This document shows positions 12,814 through 23,357 of a stretch of 64,000 nt of DNA, in pieces. The DNA is taken from the NCBI GenBank assembly GCA_033816765.1, contig CM066288.1:4526001-4590000 (forward strand). Direction: 5' to 3'. The stretch comes from Nothopassalora personata (taxonomy: Eukaryota > Ascomycota > Dothideomycetes > Mycosphaerellales > Mycosphaerellaceae). The notes under the pieces were generated by a model. That model was not told the DNA's origin. It searched no databases and was given only the letters and a program-made list of their open reading frames with translations. The stretch's first letter is position 1, and each line of letters starts with the position of its first letter. The position numbers and the translations under genes are program-made.

Positions 12814-15800
12814 GGTAAAAATATAGTGCGCCGCGAGCAATTTAATATAATGCAACCCCGAACTAGTAAATCTAAGAGCAGCGTTAGATCTCGAGGAGAT
12901 ACCGACTATACTCGGAGAGTGGAGGAGAGAGCTAATAATAGAAGCACGACGCCTCTCCTAGACCCCTTAGAAGGACGAGGAGGATACTATAGGTAGCAAA
13001 TAGTAGTTATTCCATTTAATGCAAAGAACCAACTACGACAGTTTAACATAATAACACGAAGAGTCGACTACGAGACCGAATCCGAGTCTCGAAATGGTTA
13101 TAGAAGCCTTTATTAGCGATTCTATTACTAAGACTCGTGTTAAATCTACTACGCCGCAAAATTAGGCGTAGGGTATTAGCCTTAGTAACTACGAGGAACC
13201 CTAGGAGCGACGCATAGGTAAAACGCTACGCTTAGAGAAGTAGACATCGATAAATCCTACTTTAACGAAGATAGAAGCGATAAAGAAAATCAGGACCTAG
13301 GATAGAACGGATTATAGTTACTAGAACCATAGGAAGAAAGTTAAGAAACTACCGGGCTAGATACTATCGAGGAAGAACAGGATCCGGAAGAATTAAGCGA
13401 AGAAGATTCCTCCGAAGGAGAAGAGAGCGACACTAACGATAACGAACAACTTACCTTCACGGTAGATGCACCTAAGAAACTGTACGACATAATCATCTAC
13501 CTATAAAGAAGGCACGAGGAATTCCTACCTAAGATAGGTAGACGAAGGAAGCTACATTCCATTAAGTTTAACAAGACACTCGACACCCTACGAGGCATAG
13601 CCTAGGGATACCCACTTATAGAACCAACCGAGAATCTAGCAACTACCGTTATAGAACGACTACCGATAGGAAGCCGAATAATAGGAACCGGATATCTTAC
13701 ACCGTTAGGAACATTTATATCGAATGAATTACGTAACATAGTGTAATACGTACGCGCACTCTACTTAGAAACGTAGAAGATCTAGGAACGCAATAGACTA
13801 CAAGTGTAGACATAGGGTAACGGGCTATAGGTTCTAGCCGAAGCCTCTAGGTATGAAGCATAGCGAACCATATACTATTCGGGAAAAGGATTAGCTCCCT
13901 AGGAATAAGCGACCGGAGGGAGTTATACAATACTTAGGCTTATATATCGACATTAAACACAGTTTTCTAGATATAAGCAATCGTTAACGGACATAAGACT
14001 AGTGTTATAATCGACTTAGGAGTAGCGGGGAATTTTATCTCCGAGTCTTTTATAAGAAGAAACGGGTTAGCTACCCTAAAGAAGAAATAGGGTTACGAGT
14101 TAATCGCGGTAAACGGATTATCGTTACCTAGCGTAGAATAGGAGACGATACTATTGCTACTAGCTATCTAATAGTACTACGAGAATATTACCTTAGATGT
14201 TACTAATATAGCTAGTTATAACATAGTATTAGGTATGCCTTAGTTAAGAAAGCACAATCTAGTAATCGACTAGAGAAGAGGAGTACTTACATTTAGGGAA
14301 TGCGATTGCGTTATCGACATTTAGCCTACGTAGTAGTAGCGTTCACTAGTAGATAAGGTAAGGAAACAGCTAAACGAGATATAGCTTACGCCGAATAGAA
14401 GGATAGAAGAACCACCTTCGACCGGGATAGACACTAGCGTAGGGCCGCCGGGTTACGAAGTTACTAGAAGTAATAGAAGTAACGCACTATCGAAGAATAC
14501 TAACATCTTAGAGTTAAGTATTCCTAAGGAGTATCGCAAGTGGTCGCGACTCTTTAAAGAGGAGAGAGGTAAAACCGCCTTACCTAAGCACCGACTATAG
14601 GATTATAAGATTAACATTTAGCTAGGGAAAGAGCCTCTATAGGGACCCCTATATCAAATGTCTAAGAAAGAGCTATAGACCCTACGAGAATAGCTAAAGG
14701 AGAAGCTAGCTAAAGGATAGATAAGAAGATCTACCTTAAGTGTAGGAACTCTATACATGTTCGTTCTAAAAGTAAACGGGAAGTTACGACTCGTATAGGA
14801 CTATAGGAAGTTAAACGAGATTACGATTAAGAACCGATACCCGCTACCTAACATCGAAGAAGCATAGGATAGATTAACCGGATCGGACTAGTACACGAAG
14901 ATTGACCTACGAGATGCCTTCTATGCTATACGAATAGTAGAAGGAGAAGAATGGAAAACCGCTTTTAGAATAAGATACGGACTCTACGAATTCTTAGTTA
15001 TGCTAATGGGATTAACTAACGCACCCGCATCCTACTAGGACCTTGTAAACGAAACACTTAGAGACCTACTCGACGTATACGTTATCGCCTACATAGACGA
15101 TATACTAGTCTACATAAAAGGATCCCTATAGGAACACATAAAACAAGTCTAGGACGTCTTCGAACGACTTACGCAATTAGGATTCAAGACGGCACCCGAG
15201 AAATGCGAATTCCATAAGAAAGAAGTTAAATTCTTAGGCTTTATTATTAGTACTATAGGGATAACGATCGACCCTACGAAGACACAGTTAATTAGAGAGT
15301 AGCTAGAACTAAAAACAGTTAAGGACGTACAATCATTCCTTAGACTAGCGAACTACAACCGGAAATTCATTAAGGACTACGCGAAAATAGCAGCACTAAT
15401 AACAATACTTACGAGAAAGGACGTTACTTAGAAATAGGGAAAGGAATAGACTAAAGCATTTAAGAAACTTAAGGAACAATGCGCTTTAGCCCCTACGCTT
15501 CGATTATTCGATAGTAGTAAGGAAGTCTACATCGAGACCGATGCGTCTAATATAGCAATAGGCGCGTGTCTAACGTAGACACACGATAGGTAGAGACACC
15601 TAGTAGCCTATTACTCCCGGAAAATGACTATAGCGGAACAGAACTACGACATCTATAATAAAGAGCTTCTAGCTATTATTGCTACTATATAACATTAGAG
15701 AGTATATGTCGAGGGCCTACCGAAGTTAACGATTCTTTCTAACTATAAGAATCTTACGTACTTTACGACGACGAAAGAACTTACCCGAAGGCAAGCCCGC

Positions 15801-17359
15801 TAGTCGGAGCTGCTAGGACAGTATAAGTTCGAAATTAAATATACTCTAGGACGAGAGAATAGCCGCGCCGACGCGCTAAGCCGAAGAAGCGACTATATAG
15901 AAGAAAAAGAACTAGTGTAACATAAGATATTAAAGACGAACCCCGACGGAAGTCTTAGTACTAACACAAGAGAATTTAACAACATCGTACGGATATTAGG
16001 CGATAGGGACGAACAATTCCCTATATCGCAAGGAAAATACTAAGTACCTAAGGATCGAGAAGAAGAATGCATACGATAACATCACGACGGACTAACTTAT
16101 AGACACCCTAGAACTTTAAAAACAATGGACCTAATACAGCGTAGCTTCTTATTCTTATAAATAAGACTTAAGGTATTACGCTACATTAAACAATGCGTAT
16201 ACTGCTAACGAAACAAGGCTACGAGACATGCAAAATACGGTTACCTACAGTTTAGGACACTACCGACGAAACCATAGGACGAAGTTATAATAGACTTTAT
16301 TACGAAACTCCTACCGTTAAGAGATTAAGTTACGAAACAACTATACGACATAATACTAGTTATAGTTAATAGACTTACAAAATACGCACACTTCATTCCT
16401 GCATTAGAAACGTACAATATAGAGCAGCTCGGATACCTCGTACTAGATAGACTTATCCGATACTACGGATTCCCTTAAGCGTTTATAACGGATAGAGATA
16501 AGCTATTTATATTAAACTACTAGAAGACGCTTATAGGAACGATCGGAATTAAACATAAGCTATTAATAGCATATCATCCGGAAATAGACGGACAAACCGA
16601 AAGGATAAATCAAACGCTAGAACAATACCTACGACACTACATCAATTATATATAAGATAACTAGGTCTTATTACTGTCAATAGCGTAGATTGCACTAAAC
16701 AACCACAAATTAGAGATAACTTTAACGATACCATTTTATACGAACTTTAGTAAAGATCCTAACCTATTTAGAACACCTAGATCTCACCTATAAGCCGAAA
16801 GAGCAATCGTAACGACGGATACTCTTAAGGAAGTGCATAAAGAAACACGTAAGGCGATCGAAGATACATAACATAAACTGTCTTAACAACGGTAGGACAC
16901 GAGAAAAATAGCACCTCTACTAAAAGAGGGGGATAAGGTCTATCTCCTTATAAAAAACTTAAGAATAAGAAGATAGACTAAGAAACTAGATTACATTAAC
17001 GTCGGACCATTTTTTATCGATAAAGTCATAGGACTAGTTAACTACCGCCTACGACTACTACTAGACGTAAGAATCCACCTAGTCTTCTATATCTCTAAGT
17101 TAGAACCCGTAGACGCTAAAACACCCTGCTAGGAGAGCTTCTATTTCGAACCGGAAGCAGAAAACGAATTCGAAGTCGAAAGAATCCTAGACAAGAAAGG
17201 TCAGTGATACCTTGTTAAATAGAAAGGATACGACGAATTAGAAAATACCTAGGAACTAGAAAAGAACCTACAAAACTGTTAACAAAAGATCCGAGAATAT
17301 TATAAGAAAAACAAAGACCTACAAGTTAACTAGTAGGGAGTAGTTCGGGTACCTCCTAG

Positions 17360-17883
17360 GACTCGTTACCGAGACCCTTAATAGCACCCTATGTGCCTAG
17401 TAACAAGTTGAGAGCTAGACCCTTATAAGGGATATCCGAAGGAAGTAAAGAAGCCTCTTCTATCTCCTACTCCTCGATCTCCCTTTCCTTAACGGAAATC
17501 GCCTCCTCGGCACGACGATCTACTAGATCCATCTACTAACGTAAGCGCTCCTCGCGCGCGCGAGTAATCTTTAGATCCTCGAGAGCCTTCTTATAAACCC
17601 GCATCGCCTCCTCCTAAGCGGACCGAGACTCCTGGATTTTCTAACGAAGACGAGCCTTCTCCTCTACTAACCTCTTAAACTCCGACTAAGTTACTCTTAC
17701 ATCGTACCTTTAGCCGCGACGAAGACACTTACTACACTTCCCGGAACGAATGTGCACCTTGTACACGCGACCATGCTTTTTACACGTTAAGCATTTCTTA
17801 ACTATAACTTCTCCCGCGGATTTAACGAACTCGTAGAGACGGCGGCGACGGATAGTGCTAGAAGGGCGTTAGTGGATAGGCAT
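17360..17883 (-). pseudogene. Element A antisense ORF with Zn2Cys6-like cluster
   Basis: Between the chromodomain end of pol and the 3' LTR, a minus-strand ORF starts with ATG at 17,883 and runs about 170 codons. At about 17,718-17,801 it has C-x2-C-x6-[Cys now Tyr]-x8-C-x2-C-x6-[Cys now Tyr], including residues KHGRV and GKCSKC. A long Glu/Arg/Lys-rich coiled-coil-like tail follows. Six or so TAG/TAA codons sit where Gln or Trp is likely. The spacing fits a fungal Zn(II)2Cys6 cluster. It is positioned like the antisense ORF of element B but is clearly diverged from it. Confidence 0.6.
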
Positions 17884-17974
17884 CGCAAAGGGAAGAAGCT
17901 ATACGCGAATACATAGAGGATACCGTTTGTTATAAGTAAGCTTAAGGGACTAAGCTAGGCTAGAAGGGGGATAG

Positions 17975-18361
17975 TGTTACGGTTCGGTCTAAACGGCAGC
18001 CCCGACTAGACACACAAAACACTAATCACTTAGAAACACGTGATACTAATCATCTAGACGCACGTGACACTAATCACTTCACGGACTGATTAGTGTGATT
18101 AGTATGCTTAGTAGGACTAATTAAGGTAATTATACTAAGCTATAGGCTCTACGCCGCGAATCTCCTTTATATTTAGGAACGCTAGAAACCCTTATAGTTC
18201 TAATGCGTTTAACTCATGTTACTATCTTACTGATTGGAATACAACTCTTATTCCTATTATTCATCTTCGCTTAGCTTACTTTAGCCTCTCTAAAGAATAA
18301 TACCGCCACGTGACTTAACTTATCTCTCTTTTGAGACTAGCCCTAGAACGAGATAATAACA
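17975..18361 (+). repeat. Element A 3' LTR
   Basis: 387 bp, TGTTACGG at the start and ATAACA at the end. Its left half holds two CACGTGA sites (18,037 and 18,061) and five copies of the octamer ACTAATCA, three direct (18,021; 18,045; 18,069) and two inverted (18,087; 18,096). The right 240 bp is shared with the LTR of element B. Confidence 0.92.
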
Positions 18362-20933
18362 CTATCGAAGGTCTTCCGGACGACTTCTAGCTTTCTCCTT
18401 CTAGCGAGACGGTGCCGTCGGTAGCTTAGCCGTCTTCTTCGTAAGGATATTTTTTTATGAGTTATGTCCTCTAGTCGTCCGTTTACTTAAAAGTTACTAT
18501 GTCTTATAGTGTAGTTACTTTAAGTAAGCGCCGTTTTAATATTTCCGAATCTTCTACTAACAGTTTCGTAGGTATTCTTTTAGTTCCTAGGTATTTTCTA
18601 ATTCGTTGTATCCCTTCTATTTAACAAGGTATCGCTAACCCTTTTTATCTAGGATTTTTTCGACTTTAAATTCGTTTTCTACTTCTAGCTCGAAATGGAA
18701 GCTCTCTTAGTAAGGTGTTCTAGCGTCTACGGGTTCTAGCTTAGAGATATAGAAGACTAGGTAGATTTTTACGTTAGGTAGTAGTCGTAGTCGATAGTTA
18801 ACTAGTCCTACGACTTTATCGATTAAAAATGGTCCGACCTTAACGTAATTTAGTTTCTTAGTCTATCTTCTTATTCTTAAGTTTTTTATAAGGAGATAGA
18901 CCTTATCCCCCTCTTTTAGTAGAGGTGCTATTTTTCTCGTGTCCTACCGTTGTTAAGACAGTTTTCGTTATGCATCTTCGATCGCCTTACGTGTTTCTTT
19001 ATGCACTTCCTTAAGAGTATCCGTCGTTACGATTGCTCTCTCGGCCTATATGTTACGGGTTAGATTAGGCTAATGCTTAGCGACTAATTAGAGCCTCTAT
19101 AGTTAAGTGGGCGCTACTATAGCTAGAAAGGCACAGCCACTATAGAGTGATCTATTGCTCTACGAGACCTATAAGACAGATTAACAGATTAGAACAGAGC
19201 ACGACTAATAGGTTAGGATCTTTACTAAAGTTCGCATAAAATGGCGTCGTTAAAGTTATCTCTAATTTGTAGTTATTTAGTGCAATCTGCGCTATTAGCG
19301 GTAATGAAACCTAATTGTCTTATGCGTAGTTAATGTAGTGTCGTAGGTATTGTTCTAGCGTTTAATTTATCCTTTCGGTTTATCTGTCTATTTCCGGATG
19401 ATATGCTATTAATAGCTTATGTTTAATTCCGATTGTTCCTATAAGCGTTTTCTAGTAATTTGATGTGAATAGCTTGTCTCTGTCCGTTATAAACGCTTAA
19501 GGGAATCCGTGGTATCGGATAAGTCTATCTAGTACGAGGTATCCGAGCTACTCTACATTGTATGTCTCTAATGTAGGAATGAAGTGTACGTATTTCGTAA
19601 GTCTATTAACTATAACTAGTATTATGTCGTATAGTTATTTCGTAACTTAATCTCTTAACGGTAGGAGTTTCGTAATAAAGTCTATTGTGACTTCGTCCTA
19701 TAGTTTCGTCGGTAGTGTCCTAAACTGTAGGTAACCGTATTTTACGTGTCTCGCAGCCTTGTTCCGTTAGTAGTATACGCACTGTTTAATGTAGCGTAGT
19801 ACCTTAAGTCTTATCTATAGGAATGAGAAACTGCGCTATATTAGGTCTATTGTTTTCGAAGTTCTAGGGTGCCTATATATTAGTCCGTCGTAATGTTATC
19901 GTATACATTCTTCTTCTCGATCCTTCGGTACTTAGTATTTCCCTTACGATATAGGGAATTGTTCGTCCTTATTGCCTAGTATCCGTACGATGTTATTGAA
20001 TTCTCTCGTGTTTACACTAAGACTTCCGTCGGGGTTTGTCTTTAATATCTTGTATTACACTAGTTCTTTTTCTTCTATATAGTCGCTTCTTCGGCTTAGC
20101 GCGTCGGCGCGGCTATTCTCTCGTCCTAGAGTATATTTAATTTCGAACTTGTACTGTCCTAGTAGCTCCGACTAGCGGGCTTGCCTTCGGGTAAGTTCTT
20201 TCGTCGTCGTAAAGTACGTAAGATTCTTATAGTTAGAAAGAATCGTTAACTTCGGTAGGCCCTCGACATATACTCTCTAATGTTGTATAGCAGTAATAAT
20301 AGCTAGAAGCTCTTTATTATGGATGTCGTAGTTCTGTTCCGCTATGGTCATTTTCCGGGAGTAATAGGCTACTAGGTGTCTTTACCTATCGTGTGTCTAT
20401 GTTAAACACGCGCCTATTGCTATATTAGACGTATCGGTCTCGATGTAGACTTCCTTACTACTATCGAATAGTCGAAGCGTAGGGGCTAAAGCGCATTATT
20501 CCTTAAGTTTCTTAAATGCTTTAATCTGTTCCTTTCCCCATTTCTAAGTAACGTCCTTTCTTATAAGCATCGTTATTAGTGCTACTGTCTTTAAGTAATC
20601 CTTAATGAATTTCCGGTTGTAGTTCGCTAGTCTAAGGAATAATTATACGTCCTTAACTGTTTTTGGTTCTAGCTACTCTCTAATTAACTATGTCTTCGTA
20701 GGGTCGATCGTTATCCCTATAGTGCTAATAATAAAGCCTAGAAATTTAACTTCTTTCTTATAGAATTCGCATTTCTCGGGTACCGTCTTACATCCTAATT
20801 GCGTAAGTCGTTCGAAGACGTCTTAGACTTGTCTTATGTGTTTCTATAGGGATCCTTTCGTGTAGACTAGTATGTCGTCTATATATGCGATAACGTATAC
20901 GTCGAGTAGGTCTCTAAGTATCTCGTTAACAAG

Positions 20934-21116
20934 TGTCACGGGCAGCCCGCGACCCTTCACTGACGATGCGTCGTCCCGGGTGAACCTCGGACCTTCTGCA
21001 TCGGGACTAGCGGCTTGGCGTTAGCTTAAGTACCCGCCGCGCCTCGCGCTCCTCTTTCATAGCTTCGTAGAACAACAACTATCTCATTCGGACCCTTTGG
21101 TACGCGCGCCCTTACA
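20934..21116 (+). repeat. Element C 5' LTR
   Basis: 183 bp, TGTCACGG to CCTTACA, identical to 28,060-28,242 by visual comparison. The short LTR probably contains the promoter; a likely RNA start at 21,067 is suggested by complementarity to the primer site. Confidence 0.96.
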
Positions 21117-21118
21117 GT

Positions 21119-21127
21119 TTGTTCTAC
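21119..21127 (+). promoter_or_regulatory. Element C primer binding site, self-priming type
   Basis: TTGTTCTAC lies two bases after the 5' LTR and is perfectly complementary over 9 nt to GTAGAACAA at 21,067-21,075 inside the LTR. Tf1/sushi-type Gypsy elements prime reverse transcription by folding the 5' end of their own RNA onto such a site instead of using a tRNA. If this holds here, the transcript starts at about 21,067. Confidence 0.6.
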
Positions 21128-21260
21128 CACCCTACCCAGATCACGGATCTAGGTAAGGGACGCGTAACACTCAGAACAGACAACAGAACGCGCACGGCGC
21201 AATAGCAGAGTCGCGCCGAGTCGCACTCGACACAGAACACGGCAAGGCGCAAAGGCGCAG

Positions 21261-23339
21261 ATGCCTAGAGAAACTAACGCAGCAAAGACCTCGACAGGTC
21301 GCGTTGACACCGACAACATGTCCCAGGACACACAGGCACAGAACGGCATGCCGCCACCGGCAAAGCCACTAGGCAAGCGTACACGCACCTCTCTTTTCCC
21401 CGATCTTTCCTCTTTCCCTCAGAGTCAGACTCAAGGAGACGACACCCGGCGAGTCACAGTAGACACCGGTGCCGCGCTTCAGCAAGAGTTGGACGAGGCT
21501 TACGAAGAGGCATCGGACAGCGAGGCAAAGGGAAAGGTTGACTTCACAGATCTCTTCGAACCGAAAGTCCTCCAAGAGGAGGGCCAAGAACATACGGTCT
21601 TCACATCGCTCGACGTACCCGAACACATCGCCGCTGCCGACTTCACAGATGTCGAGCTAGACGACCTCGTCGAGTTGGTCAAGGACCACCCGAAGACCCT
21701 CTATGACTTCATCCTACGTGGATTCAACACAGCAGTGATGAAGGGTAAGCAGCTCAGTGTACTCGAGCGCGCGAACGCACATCAGAATAGCCAGTACCGC
21801 ACCCTGTACGCCGAATACGACCGCATTCATGGAATGCTGCAGACCGAGAAGGCCGCTTTGAGCAAGATGGCCCGAGACCTCAAGGACAAGAACGCCGACT
21901 CTACTAAGGCGCAGGAGCTTCGGAAGAAGTATGATGCTGCGAACGACCTATGCAAGAAGTTCGCCGACATCACGAATCAAGAGAAGAAGAAGGCTCGAAC
22001 AGCCGAGAACAAGAACAAGACACTACAAGACGAGATCACCCAGTTGAAGACTCGCCTGCAGGCAGCAGAGGACAACAACAATGCCCGCTGCTCACGCTCT
22101 CGAGGCCGCACCCATTCGCGACCACGCTCACACCGCTCCCAATCACGCCCTGTCCTACGTGAGACTTCCCTTGAAGCTCTCCAGCGTCAGTATCGTGAGG
22201 CAGTGGGCGGCGGCGGTGGAGGTGGGGACGATGGCGATGATGACGACGACTCGGGTGACAAGGACAATGACCGAGGACGCAACAACCGACCACTGCCGCG
22301 TCGCAACGAGCGTCAAGAATCACACCGCACTGCTAGAGGCCGCAGCAACCGCACACAGACACCACTGGTCGACCTGCCAGAGCGCCTCCTCAACATCGAC
22401 GACTTGCTGGATCGCAATATGAAGATCGGCAAGGGCGTGCCAGACCCACGCAAGTTCAAGAACGACGAAGAGCCCACCTACGACAGTTGGTACACCAGTA
22501 TCCTACTAAAACTGACAGTGGCGACCTTTCGCACCGAGCAGGATGGCCTGCGCTTCTTGTATGGCTGGACTGATGGAGAAGTTCAGAAGACCATTAAGCC
22601 GCGCATTCCCATCCCCGGACATCTGGCCTACAACGAGTTCAAGACTGGCGAAGAACTGTTGGACTGGATGACTCGACAGTATGGCGCTCGTAATGAGGCC
22701 ACCAAGGCTGCAGTGGACATTACGAGCTGCAAGCAGTAACAGAAGGAGACGTTTGTCGCATTCCACGCCCGCTACTCGAAGCTGCGAGCGTGGATGGACT
22801 GGAGCGATGAGACGGAGCTTATGTTGTTTCGAACCCGTCTAAATCGCAAGTACTATGTCAAGACCTTCGGCGACCGTGAAGTGGATCGCCGCCTACACAG
22901 CATGCTGGACGTCATCGAGGAGTGCACCGCATTGGACGAGAGCTTCTACGAGACTGAGCAGCTGTACCCTCAAGAGAGCCGTCCACGTGGCAATGGAGGC
23001 AACCAGAACCCCAGCAACCAGACCCAGGGCGACACTGCTGCTGCCGCCGCTGCTGGGGTTGCTGGCGCTGTCGTGCAGCGTCCACCACAGTACGCCGGCA
23101 CCAAGAAGAAGGAAGACTTGCCAGCCTACCTTCAGAACCTTACACCGCTCAACCGTGAGGGCCGTGAGGAACTGAAGAAACAGGGCAAGTGCTTCCGCTG
23201 CCGCACTGGACTGCACGTGTCAAGCAACACCGAGTGCCCCATGTACGGCTACGACGGCGATTACCGCCCACCGCGTCCGCGCAAGGACCCGAACCTCAGC
23301 TCCCTCGGCGCTGAGGGAAATGGCGAGACCGCTGCCTAA
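21261..23339 (+). pseudogene. Element C gag with one nonsense codon
   Basis: A 692-codon gag frame from ATG 21,261 (or ATG 21,318) to TAA 23,337, interrupted by a single in-frame TAA at 22,737-22,739. The surrounding codons read CAG-TAA-CAG, so the original was almost certainly a Gln codon CAA changed by one C-to-T transition at a CpA site. The protein has a Gln/Lys/Glu-rich helical N-terminal part, an Arg/Ser-rich basic stretch with a poly-Gly/poly-Asp run, a capsid-like middle and a zinc knuckle near 23,190 (C-x2-C-x4-H-x6-C; the last spacing is longer than the usual 4). Structural protein of virus-like particles. A truncated 492-aa gag lacking the knuckle would be made unless the stop is read through. 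Confidence 0.9.
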
Positions 23340-23357
23340 GCGTGGCAGACAGTGGTC
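23315..23357 (+). promoter_or_regulatory. Element C gag-pol -1 ribosomal frameshift signal
   Basis: The heptamer GGGAAAT at 23,315-23,321 is in gag phase as G-GGA-AAT and so matches the X-XXY-YYZ slippery consensus. The -1 frame has a stop (TGA 23,312-23,314) immediately before it, so the heptamer sits at the first possible position. A stem can form 5 nt downstream: GACC (23,327-23,330) with GGTC (23,354-23,357), and CTGCC (23,332-23,336) with GGCAG (23,344-23,348). Pol lies in the -1 frame, consistent with gag-pol fusion synthesis. Confidence 0.75.

Larger units (their letters stand above)
11486..18361 (+). mobile_element. Element A: RIP-degraded chromodomain Gypsy element
   Basis: A complete 6,876-bp plus-strand element with 387-bp LTRs and a perfect CTATC target duplication (11,481-11,485 and 18,362-18,366). 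Order: gag with a CCHC zinc knuckle at 12,769-12,813 (second Cys now Tyr), protease near 14,005, RT with YIDD at 15,090-15,101, RNase H (TDASN at about 15,537), integrase ([11 protein letters not shown] at about 16,572) and a chromodomain at 17,167-17,280 whose conserved Trp codons are stops. A purine tract (about 17,961-17,972) precedes the 3' LTR. Internally it is very similar to element B but it has a different LTR left half and a different antisense ORF. Confidence 0.93.
11000..18444 (+). pseudogene. Element B antisense ORF with Zn2Cys6-like cluster, split by element A
   Basis: A plus-strand ORF (antisense to B) of about 187 codons in two parts, 11,000-11,485 and 18,367-18,444. The frame continues exactly across the insertion of element A once the CTATC duplication is removed. 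Near 11,090-11,190 it shows a Cys pattern C-x2-C-x6-C-x8-[Cys now Tyr]-x2-C-x7-C, followed by a Lys/Leu/Glu-rich helical segment. This resembles the fungal Zn(II)2Cys6 binuclear cluster plus coiled coil. About ten codons have become TAG/TAA, so it is inactive. A regulatory role for the element is inference. Confidence 0.6.

Noticed and set aside
12673..12996. Two small overlapping frames in element A
   Set aside because: They lie in the gag zinc-knuckle region of a RIP-damaged element and are fragments of it or its complement.
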